64,000 nt of DNA from Flavobacterium sp. Lineage in GTDB: Bacteria; Bacteroidota; Bacteroidia; Flavobacteriales; Flavobacteriaceae. Below, in pieces: positions 19,293-29,099 of this stretch. The notes beneath the pieces were generated by a model, which saw only the letters and a list, made by a program, of their open reading frames with translations, was not told where the DNA came from and searched no databases. Position 1 is the first letter of the stretch, and each line of letters begins with the position of its first letter. The stretch spans positions 1 through 64,000 of the forward strand of contig NZ_JAQSDH010000035.1 of assembly GCF_029945805.1 (NCBI RefSeq). Reading direction: 5' to 3'. The translations under genes were made by a program, and so were the position numbers.

Positions 19293-20312
19293 ATGATTTT
19301 GTTGCGAAAATTACTCTTTCCTTTTGCCATATTGTATGGTTTTATCACTTCGTTAAGAAATTATCTTTATGATAAAGGTATACTAAAATCCTATTCGTTC
19401 GATATTCCCGTTATTGCTGTCGGTAATTTGACTGTTGGCGGAACGGGAAAAACACCCCAAATTGAATATTTAATCCGATTGCTTTCGCCTAAATATAAGG
19501 TTGCTACATTAAGTCGCGGTTATAAAAGAAAGTCGGAAGGTTTTGTTTTGGCTACTGCCGATGCTACTGCGGAAATTCTTGGCGATGAACCTTTTCAGTA
19601 TTATAAAAAGTTTCCGAATGTTCAAGTTTCCGTTGACGCCGATCGAAAAAACGGAATTGAACACTTATTGAATCAGAACGTTCAGCCTGAAATTATATTG
19701 TTGGATGATGCTTACCAACACCGAAAAGTAAAAGCCGGATTTTATATTTTGTTGACATCGTATGGCGATTTGTTTTCAGATGATTTTATGCTTCCAACCG
19801 GAAATCTTCGTGAAAGCAGCAATGGCGCCAAAAGAGCGAATGTTATTATAGTTACAAAATGTCATTCTGATATCAGTAAAGAGGAACAAGATTATATTAA
19901 GAAGAAAATCGGACTTGATTTACCCCTCTTTTTTAGCACCGTTGCTTACGATGATAAAGTGTACAACGATTCGGAAAATCTGAGTGTAATCGAAGTGAAA
20001 TCGACTCCAAAACTCCTGTTGGCTGGAATTGCAAAACCAAAACCGTTTTTTGATTATTTACAATCGGATTCCGATGAAATTCTAAGCTTTCCAGATCATC
20101 ATCATTTCAGCGAAAGTGAAATCAGTAGCATTAAAAATAAAGCAAACGATAAAATCATTGTTACAACTGAAAAAGATTTTGTACGTTTGAATGCCAAAAT
20201 TTTGACAGAGCAATTATTCTATTTACCAATAAAAAGCGAATTTGTTGACAATAAAGAAGCTTTTGACCAAACAATTATAAACTATGTGGGAACTTGTACA
20301 AGAAACCGTTAA
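19293..20312 (+). CDS. lpxK: tetraacyldisaccharide 4'-kinase
   Basis: FDIPVIAVGNLTVGGTGKTPQIEYLIRLL...VATLSRGYKRKSEGF...ILLDDAYQHRKV; start chosen at 19293. Confidence 0.93.
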   Translation: MILLRKLLFPFAILYGFITSLRNYLYDKGILKSYSFDIPVIAVGNLTVGGTGKTPQIEYLIRLLSPKYKVATLSRGYKRKSEGFVLATADATAEILGDEPFQYYKKFPNVQVSVDADRKNGIEHLLNQNVQPEIILLDDAYQHRKVKAGFYILLTSYGDLFSDDFMLPTGNLRESSNGAKRANVIIVTKCHSDISKEEQDYIKKKIGLDLPLFFSTVAYDDKVYNDSENLSVIEVKSTPKLLLAGIAKPKPFFDYLQSDSDEILSFPDHHHFSESEISSIKNKANDKIIVTTEKDFVRLNAKILTEQLFYLPIKSEFVDNKEAFDQTIINYVGTCTRNR

Positions 20313-21099
20313 TTATATAAAGAATAAAACCAATTTCACTCCGGAATACGGAATTATTTTAGGTTCAGGATTAGGAAGTTTTACGGATGATATTAACATC
20401 GAATTCACTTTGCCTTACACTGAGATTCCGAATTTCCCAGTCTCAACGGTTCAAGGGCATAAAGGCGCTTTGGTTTTCGGAACTATTGGCGATAAAAAAG
20501 TGATGGCGATGCAAGGACGCTTTCATTTTTATGAAGGCTATGACATGAAACAAGTTACTTTTCCGGTTCGCGTGATGAAATACCTTGGTATAAATAAATT
20601 AGTAGTTTCTAATGCATCTGGTGGTGTAAATTCAAATTATCAAGTAGGATCAGTCGTAATTATCAAAGATCATGTCAACATGTTTCCTGAACATCCATTG
20701 CATGGAAAAAATGACGAGCGTTTTGGCCCCCGATTTTTGAATATGAATGAAGCATATAATAAAGCTATGATTGCAAAAGCTAAAACAATCGCGACTGAAA
20801 ATGATATAGTTGTTCACGACGGCGTTTACCTTGGTTTGCAAGGCCCAACGTTCGAAACGTTTGCTGAATACAAGATGGTAAAAATATTAGGTGCCGACTG
20901 CGTTGGAATGTCAACCGTTCCAGAAGTTATTGTGGCGCGACACATGGGCATGGAATGCTTCGGATTATCTGTAATTACGGATATGGGCGATTTTGAATCG
21001 AGCATGGAAGATGTAAGTCACGAAGAGGTATTGAAAGCTGCTTCCAAAGCAGAACCACATGTTAGAAAATTGATCAAGGAGTTGATTCTCCAGTTCTAA
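20284..21099 (+). CDS. purine nucleoside phosphorylase
   Basis: YGIILGSGLGSFTDDI...GRFHFYEGYDMKQVTFPVRVMKYLGI...SNASGGVN; overlaps lpxK by 29 nt. Confidence 0.93.
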   Translation: MWELVQETVNYIKNKTNFTPEYGIILGSGLGSFTDDINIEFTLPYTEIPNFPVSTVQGHKGALVFGTIGDKKVMAMQGRFHFYEGYDMKQVTFPVRVMKYLGINKLVVSNASGGVNSNYQVGSVVIIKDHVNMFPEHPLHGKNDERFGPRFLNMNEAYNKAMIAKAKTIATENDIVVHDGVYLGLQGPTFETFAEYKMVKILGADCVGMSTVPEVIVARHMGMECFGLSVITDMGDFESSMEDVSHEEVLKAASKAEPHVRKLIKELILQF

Positions 21100-23264
21100 A
21101 TTAAGTTCGAAGCAATTACTCTATAAAAGTTTTCTGGTTCAAAGGGTTTGGTAATTACGTCGGTCATTCCAAACGACAAAAGCATATCTCGATTCTCGTT
21201 TAATGATATGGCAGTTAATGCTATAATTGCTTTTTTAGTATCAAATTCACGAACTTTTTGGGTAGCGATTGTTCCGTTTATTCCGGGTAAATGTACATCC
21301 ATTAATACTAAATCATAGTGATTTTCTTTGCTGAGTATTTCAACCGCTTCTTCACCATTGTCGATAATAAAACAGTGGATTTCTTTTTTCTCGAGCATTT
21401 TTTTGGTGATCATTTGGTTGATTTTGTTATCTTCAACCACAAGAATGTTTTTTCCTTTCAAGACATCATCAGAATATAATTTTGGTTTCTCGACGATAAT
21501 TTCTTGAGTTCCATTGAAGAGATTTAGTTCAAAATCAAAAGTAGTCCCAACCCCAACTTCACTTTTTAAATTGATTTCGCCACCGAGTAAATCCACAATT
21601 TTCTTAACAATCGTTAAGCCCAGTCCGGTTCCTCCATATTTACGATTAATTTCGATAGAACCTTGCGAAAAGCTTTCGAAGATGGTTTCCTGCTTGTTTT
21701 CGGGGATTCCGATTCCATTGTCTTTGATGGCAAAATTAATTCTGGAATAATCAGCACCACTTTCGATTAATCGCGCAACAACGGTTACTTCACCATTTTT
21801 TGTAAACTTCAAGGCATTATTAATAAGATTAATAAATATCTGCGATAATTTGGTTGGATCACCAAGCAGTATATCAGGGATCGTATCATCAATCTCTAAT
21901 TCAAATTTATTTTTGTTATTGGATGCAATCTCGGCCATCGAATTCTTGATGTCTAGTAATAACTGTTTGATGTTAAAATTGATGTATTCAATTTCGATGG
22001 TGTTAGAGTCAATACGGTTTATCTCAAGTATTTCATTGATGAAAGTCAGTAAGTAGTTTCCTGAAAACTTTAAGGAGTTTAGATAATTTATTTGATTCTC
22101 TTTTGGATTGTCTTCAATTAATAAATGCGTAATTCCATTGATAGCATTCAGTGGTGTTCGGAGTTCGTGGCTAACGGTTGACAAGAATTCAGCCCGTGCT
22201 TTTGAAGCTTTTTCAGCATTATCTTTTGCAATTTGTAGCTCAAAGTTTTTCTCTTTTAACGTGTTGTTTGATTGCGTTCTGATGATGTTGTTCTTGTATA
22301 ATGATAAACTTAGTAGTGATAAAATCGTAATCAACGCAATTGCTAAAATACTGATAAGCTTTGCAAATTTATTCGTTTTTTGTTGTGCTATATTTTCTTT
22401 TGCCATTTGGTCAATCGCTTTCATTCGCTCGCCTTCTTTAAAATTAACATAGTCGTTCACATCTAGTTTTTTATTGTTAAGATGCCGAATACTGTCTTTT
22501 AAATCTAGATGTGCTTTGAGATAGTTATATGATTTTTTGGTATCAAGAAGATGTTCGTAGGTTCTGCTTAAATCCAATAAAATTTTAGCTTTTTGGTCTA
22601 AATTTTCATCATCCACGCTTAATTTCAATGCTCTAGTCAAATAATTTGCCGCTAAATTATGGTGCTTTAATTCTTCTTCAATAGACCCCAGTTGATACAA
22701 GGCTTCTGCTTTGGTTTTAAAAAGATCGTTCGAATTGTCCTTTGAAATAATTTCACTAAATAATTTAGAAGCTAATTCTGTTTTACCTTTATTCTTGTAT
22801 AAGATCCCTTTTTGTAAATTCAAAAATTGTGAACTATCAATTTTTAGTAAATCATAGATAGATTGCGCCTTATCAAAATTATCCTCTGCTTTTTCGAAAT
22901 TTTCCAAATTCATATAACAAAGTCCCATATTATAATAACACAAAGCGTAATCGGTAGAAGGAGGAAGTAAGCTGTAAGAATCTGCACTTTTAGAAAAACT
23001 TTCTAGCGCATCATTCGTCATTTTCAAATCAAAATAAATTTTACCTAATGAAAATAGTGCGTTTCCTTTTCCGTTATTGTCATTTTTGGTTTTAGCATAA
23101 TTATAAGCTTTTTGAGAATTAGCTAATGATGCTTTGTAGTTGTTTGTTTTTTTATTGAATTCAGCCAGTTGAATATAATAAGCAGTGCTATCAACTTTTT
23201 GCGCTGATTTTTTTTGTCCGAATAAGACAAATGGCAATAAGATGAAAATCCAAATCCATTTCAT
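21096..23264 (-). CDS. hybrid sensor histidine kinase with N-terminal TPR region and C-terminal receiver domain
   Basis: Signal peptide, TPRs, TM, SHELRTPLNAI, NxTGLGLTIVK, receiver VEDNKINQ...LMDVHLPGING. Confidence 0.9.
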   Translation of the reverse strand: MKWIWIFILLPFVLFGQKKSAQKVDSTAYYIQLAEFNKKTNNYKASLANSQKAYNYAKTKNDNNGKGNALFSLGKIYFDLKMTNDALESFSKSADSYSLLPPSTDYALCYYNMGLCYMNLENFEKAEDNFDKAQSIYDLLKIDSSQFLNLQKGILYKNKGKTELASKLFSEIISKDNSNDLFKTKAEALYQLGSIEEELKHHNLAANYLTRALKLSVDDENLDQKAKILLDLSRTYEHLLDTKKSYNYLKAHLDLKDSIRHLNNKKLDVNDYVNFKEGERMKAIDQMAKENIAQQKTNKFAKLISILAIALITILSLLSLSLYKNNIIRTQSNNTLKEKNFELQIAKDNAEKASKARAEFLSTVSHELRTPLNAINGITHLLIEDNPKENQINYLNSLKFSGNYLLTFINEILEINRIDSNTIEIEYINFNIKQLLLDIKNSMAEIASNNKNKFELEIDDTIPDILLGDPTKLSQIFINLINNALKFTKNGEVTVVARLIESGADYSRINFAIKDNGIGIPENKQETIFESFSQGSIEINRKYGGTGLGLTIVKKIVDLLGGEINLKSEVGVGTTFDFELNLFNGTQEIIVEKPKLYSDDVLKGKNILVVEDNKINQMITKKMLEKKEIHCFIIDNGEEAVEILSKENHYDLVLMDVHLPGINGTIATQKVREFDTKKAIIALTAISLNENRDMLLSFGMTDVITKPFEPENFYRVIASNLI

Positions 23265-23309
23265 TTTAACATATCAAATAAAAAATTACGGATGCTAAAA
23301 GTAGTTAAA

Positions 23310-24308
23310 TTATTTTTTAAGCAATACAATTAGGTCAATTATTCGGGAGGAATATCCAATTTCGTTGTCATACCAGCCAACAACTTTTACCATTTTCCCA
23401 ATGACAGAAGTCAGTTGCGCATCAAAAAGGCACGAATTTCTATTTCCCAGAATATCAACAGAAACGATTGGATCTTCCGTATAATCCAAAATTCCTTTCA
23501 AATTGGTTTGAGAAGCTTTTTTGAAAGCCGTATTGATTTCTTCAATCGTAACTTCTTTTTTTACGTAGCAGGTAATATCAGTCAAAGAACCATCTGGAAC
23601 AGGAACTCGGATACCGCTTCCACCAATTTTACCTTCCATTTCAGGAAAGATTTTAGTCAATGCTTTTGCGGCTCCAGTTGTTGTTGGAACGATCGATTGG
23701 CTAGCACCACGAGCTCTGCGTAAGTCTTTGTGAGGTTGATCGTGTAGGCTTTGGTCTGTTGTATAAGAGTGAACGGTGGTAATGTAAGCTTGTTCAATAC
23801 CGCAAAGCTCGTTGATGACTTTAATCATTGGCGCGGCATTATTTGTGGTGCAACTTGCGTTAGAAACTATGGTTTCTGTTCCGTCTAAAATACCTTCATT
23901 TACACCAAGAACCACCGTTTTAATTTCGGCAACTTCAGAAGGAGCAGAAAGAATTACTTTTTTAGCTCCAGCCAAAATGTGTTGGTTGATTTCTTCAAAG
24001 GTTTTGTATTTGCCCGTGCTTTCCACTACAAAATCAATAGATGAAGCATCCCATTTAAGATTTAAAATTTCTTTTTCGTGAAAAAATAAATAGGATTTTC
24101 CGTCAACGATTAGTGATGTATCATTAAAGGAGACATCGTAAGGCAAAATTCCGTGTATGCTATCATATTTTGTCAAATGTGCCATCGTTTTGGTATCAGC
24201 AATATCGTTGATAGCAACGACTTCAATGGACGGATGACTGAGCAGCAACCGGAAAAGATTTCTTCCTATGCGTCCAAAACCATTTATAGCAACACGTGTT
24301 TTTTTCAT
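23310..24308 (-). CDS. gap: type I glyceraldehyde-3-phosphate dehydrogenase
   Basis: VAINGFGRIGRNLFRLL...SNASCTTNNAAPMIKVI...GWYDNEIGYSSR. Confidence 0.94.
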   Translation of the reverse strand: MKKTRVAINGFGRIGRNLFRLLLSHPSIEVVAINDIADTKTMAHLTKYDSIHGILPYDVSFNDTSLIVDGKSYLFFHEKEILNLKWDASSIDFVVESTGKYKTFEEINQHILAGAKKVILSAPSEVAEIKTVVLGVNEGILDGTETIVSNASCTTNNAAPMIKVINELCGIEQAYITTVHSYTTDQSLHDQPHKDLRRARGASQSIVPTTTGAAKALTKIFPEMEGKIGGSGIRVPVPDGSLTDITCYVKKEVTIEEINTAFKKASQTNLKGILDYTEDPIVSVDILGNRNSCLFDAQLTSVIGKMVKVVGWYDNEIGYSSRIIDLIVLLKK

Positions 24309-24338
24309 TTAAAATTTAAAATTCATAATTTAAAATAA

Positions 24339-25208
24339 TTAAAGAATATGCTTTTCAGCATGATAAGAAGAACGAACCAATGCGCCGCTTTCTACATGGC
24401 GAAAGCCCATTTCTTTACCTAACTTTCCGTATTTCTCAAACTGCTCAGGCGTGATGTATTCTTTAACGGGTAAGTGTTTTTTGCTGGGTTGAAGGTATTG
24501 TCCAATAGTTACAATATCTACGTTTTGATCGCGCAAGTCTTTCATCGTCTGAATAACTTCTTCTTCGGTTTCGCCAAGACCTAGCATAATGCCCGATTTC
24601 GTTCTGCGGATTCCTTGATCTTTTAGGTATTTCAAAACGGCTAAACTTCGATCGTATTTTGCTTGAATACGAACTTCACGTGTCAAACGACGAACGGTTT
24701 CCACATTGTGTGACACTACTTCTGGATTCGCTTCAACAATTCTATCTATGATTTTTTCTACACCTTGAAAGTCTGGAATAAGCGTTTCTAAAGTCGTTGT
24801 TGGATTCATACGACGGATGGCTTGAACGGTTTCTAACCAAATGATAGAACCCATATCTTTTAAATCGTCACGATCCACGCTGGTTACAACGGCGTGCTTG
24901 ATTTTCATTAATTTGATTGAACGCGCCACTTTTTCAGGTTCGTCCCAATCTACCGTTTCTGGACGACCCGTTTTTACACCACAAAAGCCGCACGAACGGG
25001 TACAAATATTACCTAGAATCATAAAGGTTGCAGTTCCTTCGCCCCAGCATTCGCCCATATTCGGACAACTCCCTGAGGTACAAATCGTATTAAGCTTATA
25101 TTTGTCAACAAGGCTACGAAGTTCAGTGTATTTTTGACCAATGGGTAATTTTACTTTCAACCATTTTGGTTTTCCAACAGGTAAATTAGTATCTAATAGG
25201 GTTTCCAT
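24339..25208 (-). CDS. lipA: lipoyl synthase
   Basis: CTSGSCPNMGECWGEGTATFMILGNICTRSCGFC; start chosen at METLLDTN. Confidence 0.95.
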   Translation of the reverse strand: METLLDTNLPVGKPKWLKVKLPIGQKYTELRSLVDKYKLNTICTSGSCPNMGECWGEGTATFMILGNICTRSCGFCGVKTGRPETVDWDEPEKVARSIKLMKIKHAVVTSVDRDDLKDMGSIIWLETVQAIRRMNPTTTLETLIPDFQGVEKIIDRIVEANPEVVSHNVETVRRLTREVRIQAKYDRSLAVLKYLKDQGIRRTKSGIMLGLGETEEEVIQTMKDLRDQNVDIVTIGQYLQPSKKHLPVKEYITPEQFEKYGKLGKEMGFRHVESGALVRSSYHAEKHIL

Positions 25209-25227
25209 AATTGCAATTTTCGAAAAG

Positions 25228-25235
25228 CAAAGATA
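25228..25235 (-). promoter_or_regulatory. Bacteroidota-type -7 element (TATCTTTG) upstream of lipA
   Basis: caaagata on plus strand, 20 nt upstream of the chosen lipA start. Confidence 0.45.
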
Positions 25236-25319
25236 CAAAGGTTACGGATAGAATTTAGCTATTGGAATTTAGTTTTTTTATCTAATAATAGAATTTGAAG
25301 ATGATAAAAATTCATTTAG

Positions 25320-26174
25320 TTACTCCTTATAATTCTGTCTTTTCTCTTGTTCTGCAATTATTTTAGAAAGTAAAGGTGTAACTTCTTTTTCAATATCGGC
25401 TACAGATATATCTAATGCTTTCGGATTTGAGACTAATTGCAACCAAGGTTTTGGTGCACCAAAGTCATAACTTCCAAAAACTACTATTGGCGTTCCTTTG
25501 ATTTTTACCGTATTTTCATCTGCAAGAACCCATTGGCTAGCCCACTCATAAAGATATTTGGCGTCTCTTTCTTGTAGGCGCAAACACGAGTGTGAAGCTG
25601 GATAACCAGGCAACTCATATTGATGCCATCCCACGCCAAGTTTGTTGGCAATATTAAAATTCCACTTCAAATCCCATTCATCATTAACCGTACTTGTTGA
25701 CTTTTCGGCTTTCCAGTTGGAGAAAAATAATCCAGTTGGTGTTTTAGCATTTCTGCGTCCCATATTGGTTGGGCCTGTTCGCACCAATTCACCATATTCA
25801 TAAGCCGCAAAGGTTTGCGAAGCATAGGAGAAAAATATAATTTTATCAATATCATTCAAAATTGGAACTTCCAATGGAAAAGGCATGTAATACGCCATAT
25901 CGCCACTAACATCTTTAGGAATTACGATAGAATCCATTTTGACGATGTTGTTTTTATCGGTTCTGTTGACTGCAAGAACAGGCCAGATTTTAGAACTATC
26001 TGCATCTTTTACCGTTTCGAGCCAAGCTTTTGTTTTCTGGAAAGTATAGCCTACTTCTTTTGGCTGAACTCTAGTTGGCGCTGCTTTTTTCGGTTTATTG
26101 CTAGTCTTTTGAGATTCCTGCTTGCACGAAGCTAGAATCATAAAGGCGCTGAGGATAAGGATATACTTTTTCAT
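25320..26174 (-). CDS. lipoprotein L,D-transpeptidase (YkuD)
   Basis: Lipobox ILASC; RNAKTPTGLFFSNW...PASHSCLRLQERDAKYLYEW. Confidence 0.88.
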   Translation of the reverse strand: MKKYILILSAFMILASCKQESQKTSNKPKKAAPTRVQPKEVGYTFQKTKAWLETVKDADSSKIWPVLAVNRTDKNNIVKMDSIVIPKDVSGDMAYYMPFPLEVPILNDIDKIIFFSYASQTFAAYEYGELVRTGPTNMGRRNAKTPTGLFFSNWKAEKSTSTVNDEWDLKWNFNIANKLGVGWHQYELPGYPASHSCLRLQERDAKYLYEWASQWVLADENTVKIKGTPIVVFGSYDFGAPKPWLQLVSNPKALDISVADIEKEVTPLLSKIIAEQEKRQNYKE

Positions 26175-26396
26175 ATGGACAAAATTGCTTAATCTGAGGA
26201 ATAATGCTGTTACATGATTTCGTTGATTTGTTATACTTTTTGATAAAATGATAGAGAGTAAAACAAATAAAAAATCGATTTCAGTATAATGATTTACTAT
26301 TTCTTTTAGTAGTTAAGTTTAAAAAATGCTTTATTTTTACGCTAAAATAAAGGGATTTATTTTTTTAGATTTTAATTACACAAATTATAGAGTTAC

Positions 26397-27236
26397 ATGA
26401 ATTCAATTAATTGGAAGACAGTTAAAGAGTTTGAAGATATTACATATAAAAAATGCAATGGTGTTGCGAGAATAGCTTTCAATCGTCCTGATATTCGCAA
26501 TGCCTTTCGTCCCAAAACCACTTCAGAGTTATTACAAGCATTTCACGATGCGCAAGAAGACACGTCAATTGGCGTCGTTTTACTTTCCGCTGAAGGTCCA
26601 AGTTCTAAAGATGGAATTTGGTCTTTTTGTTCAGGTGGCGACCAAAAAGCCCGTGGAAGTCAAGGTTATGTAGGTGAAGATGGGTATCATCGTTTGAATA
26701 TTTTAGATGTGCAACGGATGATTCGCTTTATGCCAAAAGCCGTTATTTGCGTGGTTCCGGGATGGGCTGTTGGTGGCGGACACAGTTTGCATGTGGTTTG
26801 CGATCTAACATTAGCAAGTAAAGAACACGCTATATTTAAGCAGACCGATGCGGATGTTACGAGTTTTGATGGAGGCTATGGTTCTGCCTATTTGGCTAAG
26901 ATGGTGGGTCAGAAAAAAGCACGTGAAATTTTCTTTTTAGGCCGCAATTATTCAGCTCAAGAAGCCATGGATATGGGAATGGTTAATGCAGTTATTCCAC
27001 ATGATGAGCTTGAAAATACAGCTTACGAATGGGCTCAAGAAATTTTAGCAAAATCACCAACATCCATAAAAATGTTAAAATTCGCCATGAACTTAACGGA
27101 TGACGGTATGGTTGGACAACAGGTTTTTGCAGGAGAAGCTACGCGATTAGCCTACATGACCGAAGAAGCCAAAGAAGGAAGAGATGCTTTTTTAGAGAAA
27201 AGAAAACCCAACTTTGATAAAAAGTGGTTGCCGTAG
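26397..27236 (+). CDS. menB: 1,4-dihydroxy-2-naphthoyl-CoA synthase
   Basis: FNRPDIRNAFRPKTTSELL...WSFCSGGDQKARGSQGY...FDGGYGSAYLAKMVGQKKAREIFFLGR. Confidence 0.95.
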   Translation: MNSINWKTVKEFEDITYKKCNGVARIAFNRPDIRNAFRPKTTSELLQAFHDAQEDTSIGVVLLSAEGPSSKDGIWSFCSGGDQKARGSQGYVGEDGYHRLNILDVQRMIRFMPKAVICVVPGWAVGGGHSLHVVCDLTLASKEHAIFKQTDADVTSFDGGYGSAYLAKMVGQKKAREIFFLGRNYSAQEAMDMGMVNAVIPHDELENTAYEWAQEILAKSPTSIKMLKFAMNLTDDGMVGQQVFAGEATRLAYMTEEAKEGRDAFLEKRKPNFDKKWLP

Positions 27237-27320
27237 GAATAAGTATTCAGTAGTAGTAGGCAGTTGTTCTAAATAATCTCAGAAGTCTAAATAATCTAAA
27301 TAATCTAAGCAGTCTAAAAT

Positions 27321-28289
27321 ATGAAACACTGGATTGAAGCCGCAAGAGTGCGTACCTTACCACTATCGGTATCTGGAATAATTGTCGGTAGTTTTTATGC
27401 CATGTCGCAAGCAATGTTCAATTGGAATATTGTAATTTTTGCTTTATTAACCACTTTAGGATTGCAGATACTTTCCAATTTTGCTAACGATTATGGTGAC
27501 GGAATTAAAGGAACCGATAATGAGGATCGAGTTGGTCCAAAACGTGCCATTCAGAAAGGTATAATAACACCTGCCCAAATGAAGAGCGCAATGATTGTTA
27601 CTTCTTTTATTACACTTTGTTTCGCGGTATTACTGATCTATTATGCGTTCAAGGATAGTTATTTACTGTATTCTTTTATCTTTTTGTTTTTGGGAATTTT
27701 GGCTATTGCTTCGGCGATTCGATATACGGTTGGGAAAAGCGCTTATGGTTATCGAGGCTATGGTGATATATTTGTGTTCATTTTCTTTGGATTGGTAAGT
27801 ACTTTTGGAGTTTATTTTATGTTTTCTAAAGAGATTGATCTGTTACTTTTATTACCGGCTACTGCCATTGGTTTTCTAAGTGTTGGCGTTTTGAATTTGA
27901 ACAATATGCGAGATGAAGAAAGTGACAGAAAAGCAGGTAAGAATACTATTGTAGTTAAGAATGGCGGCGCTTGGGCAAAGAAATATCATTATTTTTTGAT
28001 CATTTCAGCACTGGTTTTAGTAGTTGCTTTCGCCATACTATTTGACTTTAGCGACAGAGATCCAGCAAATCCTGATAAGTTCAATTTTGATCTTTATCTA
28101 TTTTTAATCGCCTTTTTTCCAATTATTGCGCATTTGAAACGAGTGGCGAAAAACAAAAATCCTAAACTATTGGATCCCGAACTAAAGAAGTTGGCGTTAA
28201 GTACTTTTTTGCTTTCTATATTACTTTCTTTGAGCGTTTTATACTTTTTATCCGATATCATTGTAAATACTTTTTTGGGCGGAAGATAA
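27321..28289 (+). CDS. menA: 1,4-dihydroxy-2-naphthoate octaprenyltransferase
   Basis: WIEAARVRTLPLSVSGIIVGS...NFANDYGDGIKGTDNEDRVGPKRAIQ. Confidence 0.94.
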   Translation: MKHWIEAARVRTLPLSVSGIIVGSFYAMSQAMFNWNIVIFALLTTLGLQILSNFANDYGDGIKGTDNEDRVGPKRAIQKGIITPAQMKSAMIVTSFITLCFAVLLIYYAFKDSYLLYSFIFLFLGILAIASAIRYTVGKSAYGYRGYGDIFVFIFFGLVSTFGVYFMFSKEIDLLLLLPATAIGFLSVGVLNLNNMRDEESDRKAGKNTIVVKNGGAWAKKYHYFLIISALVLVVAFAILFDFSDRDPANPDKFNFDLYLFLIAFFPIIAHLKRVAKNKNPKLLDPELKKLALSTFLLSILLSLSVLYFLSDIIVNTFLGGR

Positions 28290-28349
28290 AAGGATAAGAT
28301 AATTACGAGTTAATTTTAATCGAATTTAAATTTCTTAAAAATATAAAAT

Positions 28350-29027
28350 ATGAAAGTCACTTTTTACGGACACGCTTGTATTGGAATTGAAGTTAGTGGA
28401 AAACACATCTTAGTGGATCCGTTTATTTCAGGAAATGAAAAGGCATCACATATTGATATCACTACCTTAAAAGCAGATTATATTCTGATAACTCATGCTC
28501 ATTTTGATCATATTGCTGATGTTGAGGTTGTAGCGAAAAACAACGATTCGGTTATTGTGTCTAATTGGGAAATAGCGAATTTTTTTGGAAACAAAGGCTT
28601 TAAATTTCACCCAATGAATCACGGCGGAAGTTGGACCTTTGATTTTGGTAAAGTAAAATACGTAGCAGCCATACATTCTAGTTCATTCCCGGATGGAACT
28701 TATGCCGGAAATCCTGGCGGTTTTGTAATCGAAGGAGAACATAAAAACATCTACATTGCGGGCGATACTGCACTCACAATGGACATGAAGCTTATTCCAA
28801 TGCGAACAAAGCTCGACTTGGCCATTTTACCGATTGGAAACTGCTTTACTATGGATGTTGAAGATGCCATTATGGCTGCGGATTTTGTGGATTGTGATAA
28901 GATTCTAGGTTGTCACTTTGATACGTTTGGTTTTATTGTGGTAGATCACGATGTCGCCAAAAAGAAGTTCTTCGATGCGGGTAAAGATTTGATGCTGTTA
29001 GACATTGGAAGTAGCATTTCGCTGTAA
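28350..29027 (+). CDS. metal-dependent hydrolase, UPF0173 (MBL fold)
   Basis: MKVTFYGHACIGIEVSGKHILVDPFISGN...ILITHAHFDHIAD...YIAGDTALTMDMKLI. Confidence 0.92.
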   Translation: MKVTFYGHACIGIEVSGKHILVDPFISGNEKASHIDITTLKADYILITHAHFDHIADVEVVAKNNDSVIVSNWEIANFFGNKGFKFHPMNHGGSWTFDFGKVKYVAAIHSSSFPDGTYAGNPGGFVIEGEHKNIYIAGDTALTMDMKLIPMRTKLDLAILPIGNCFTMDVEDAIMAADFVDCDKILGCHFDTFGFIVVDHDVAKKKFFDAGKDLMLLDIGSSISL

Positions 29028-29049
29028 TAAAATGTAATAAACGAAAACT

Positions 29050-29082
29050 AAGAGTGTCATTTTTTGGCACTCTTCTTGTTTT
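29050..29082 (+). terminator. possible terminator
   Basis: aagagtg-tcattttttgg-cactcttcttgtttt. Confidence 0.6.
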
Positions 29083-29099
29083 AGAAACGAAAAAATAAA

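Noticed and set aside
22108-22452. 114-aa ORF on + strand
   Set aside because: Antisense to the hybrid histidine kinase; shadow ORF.
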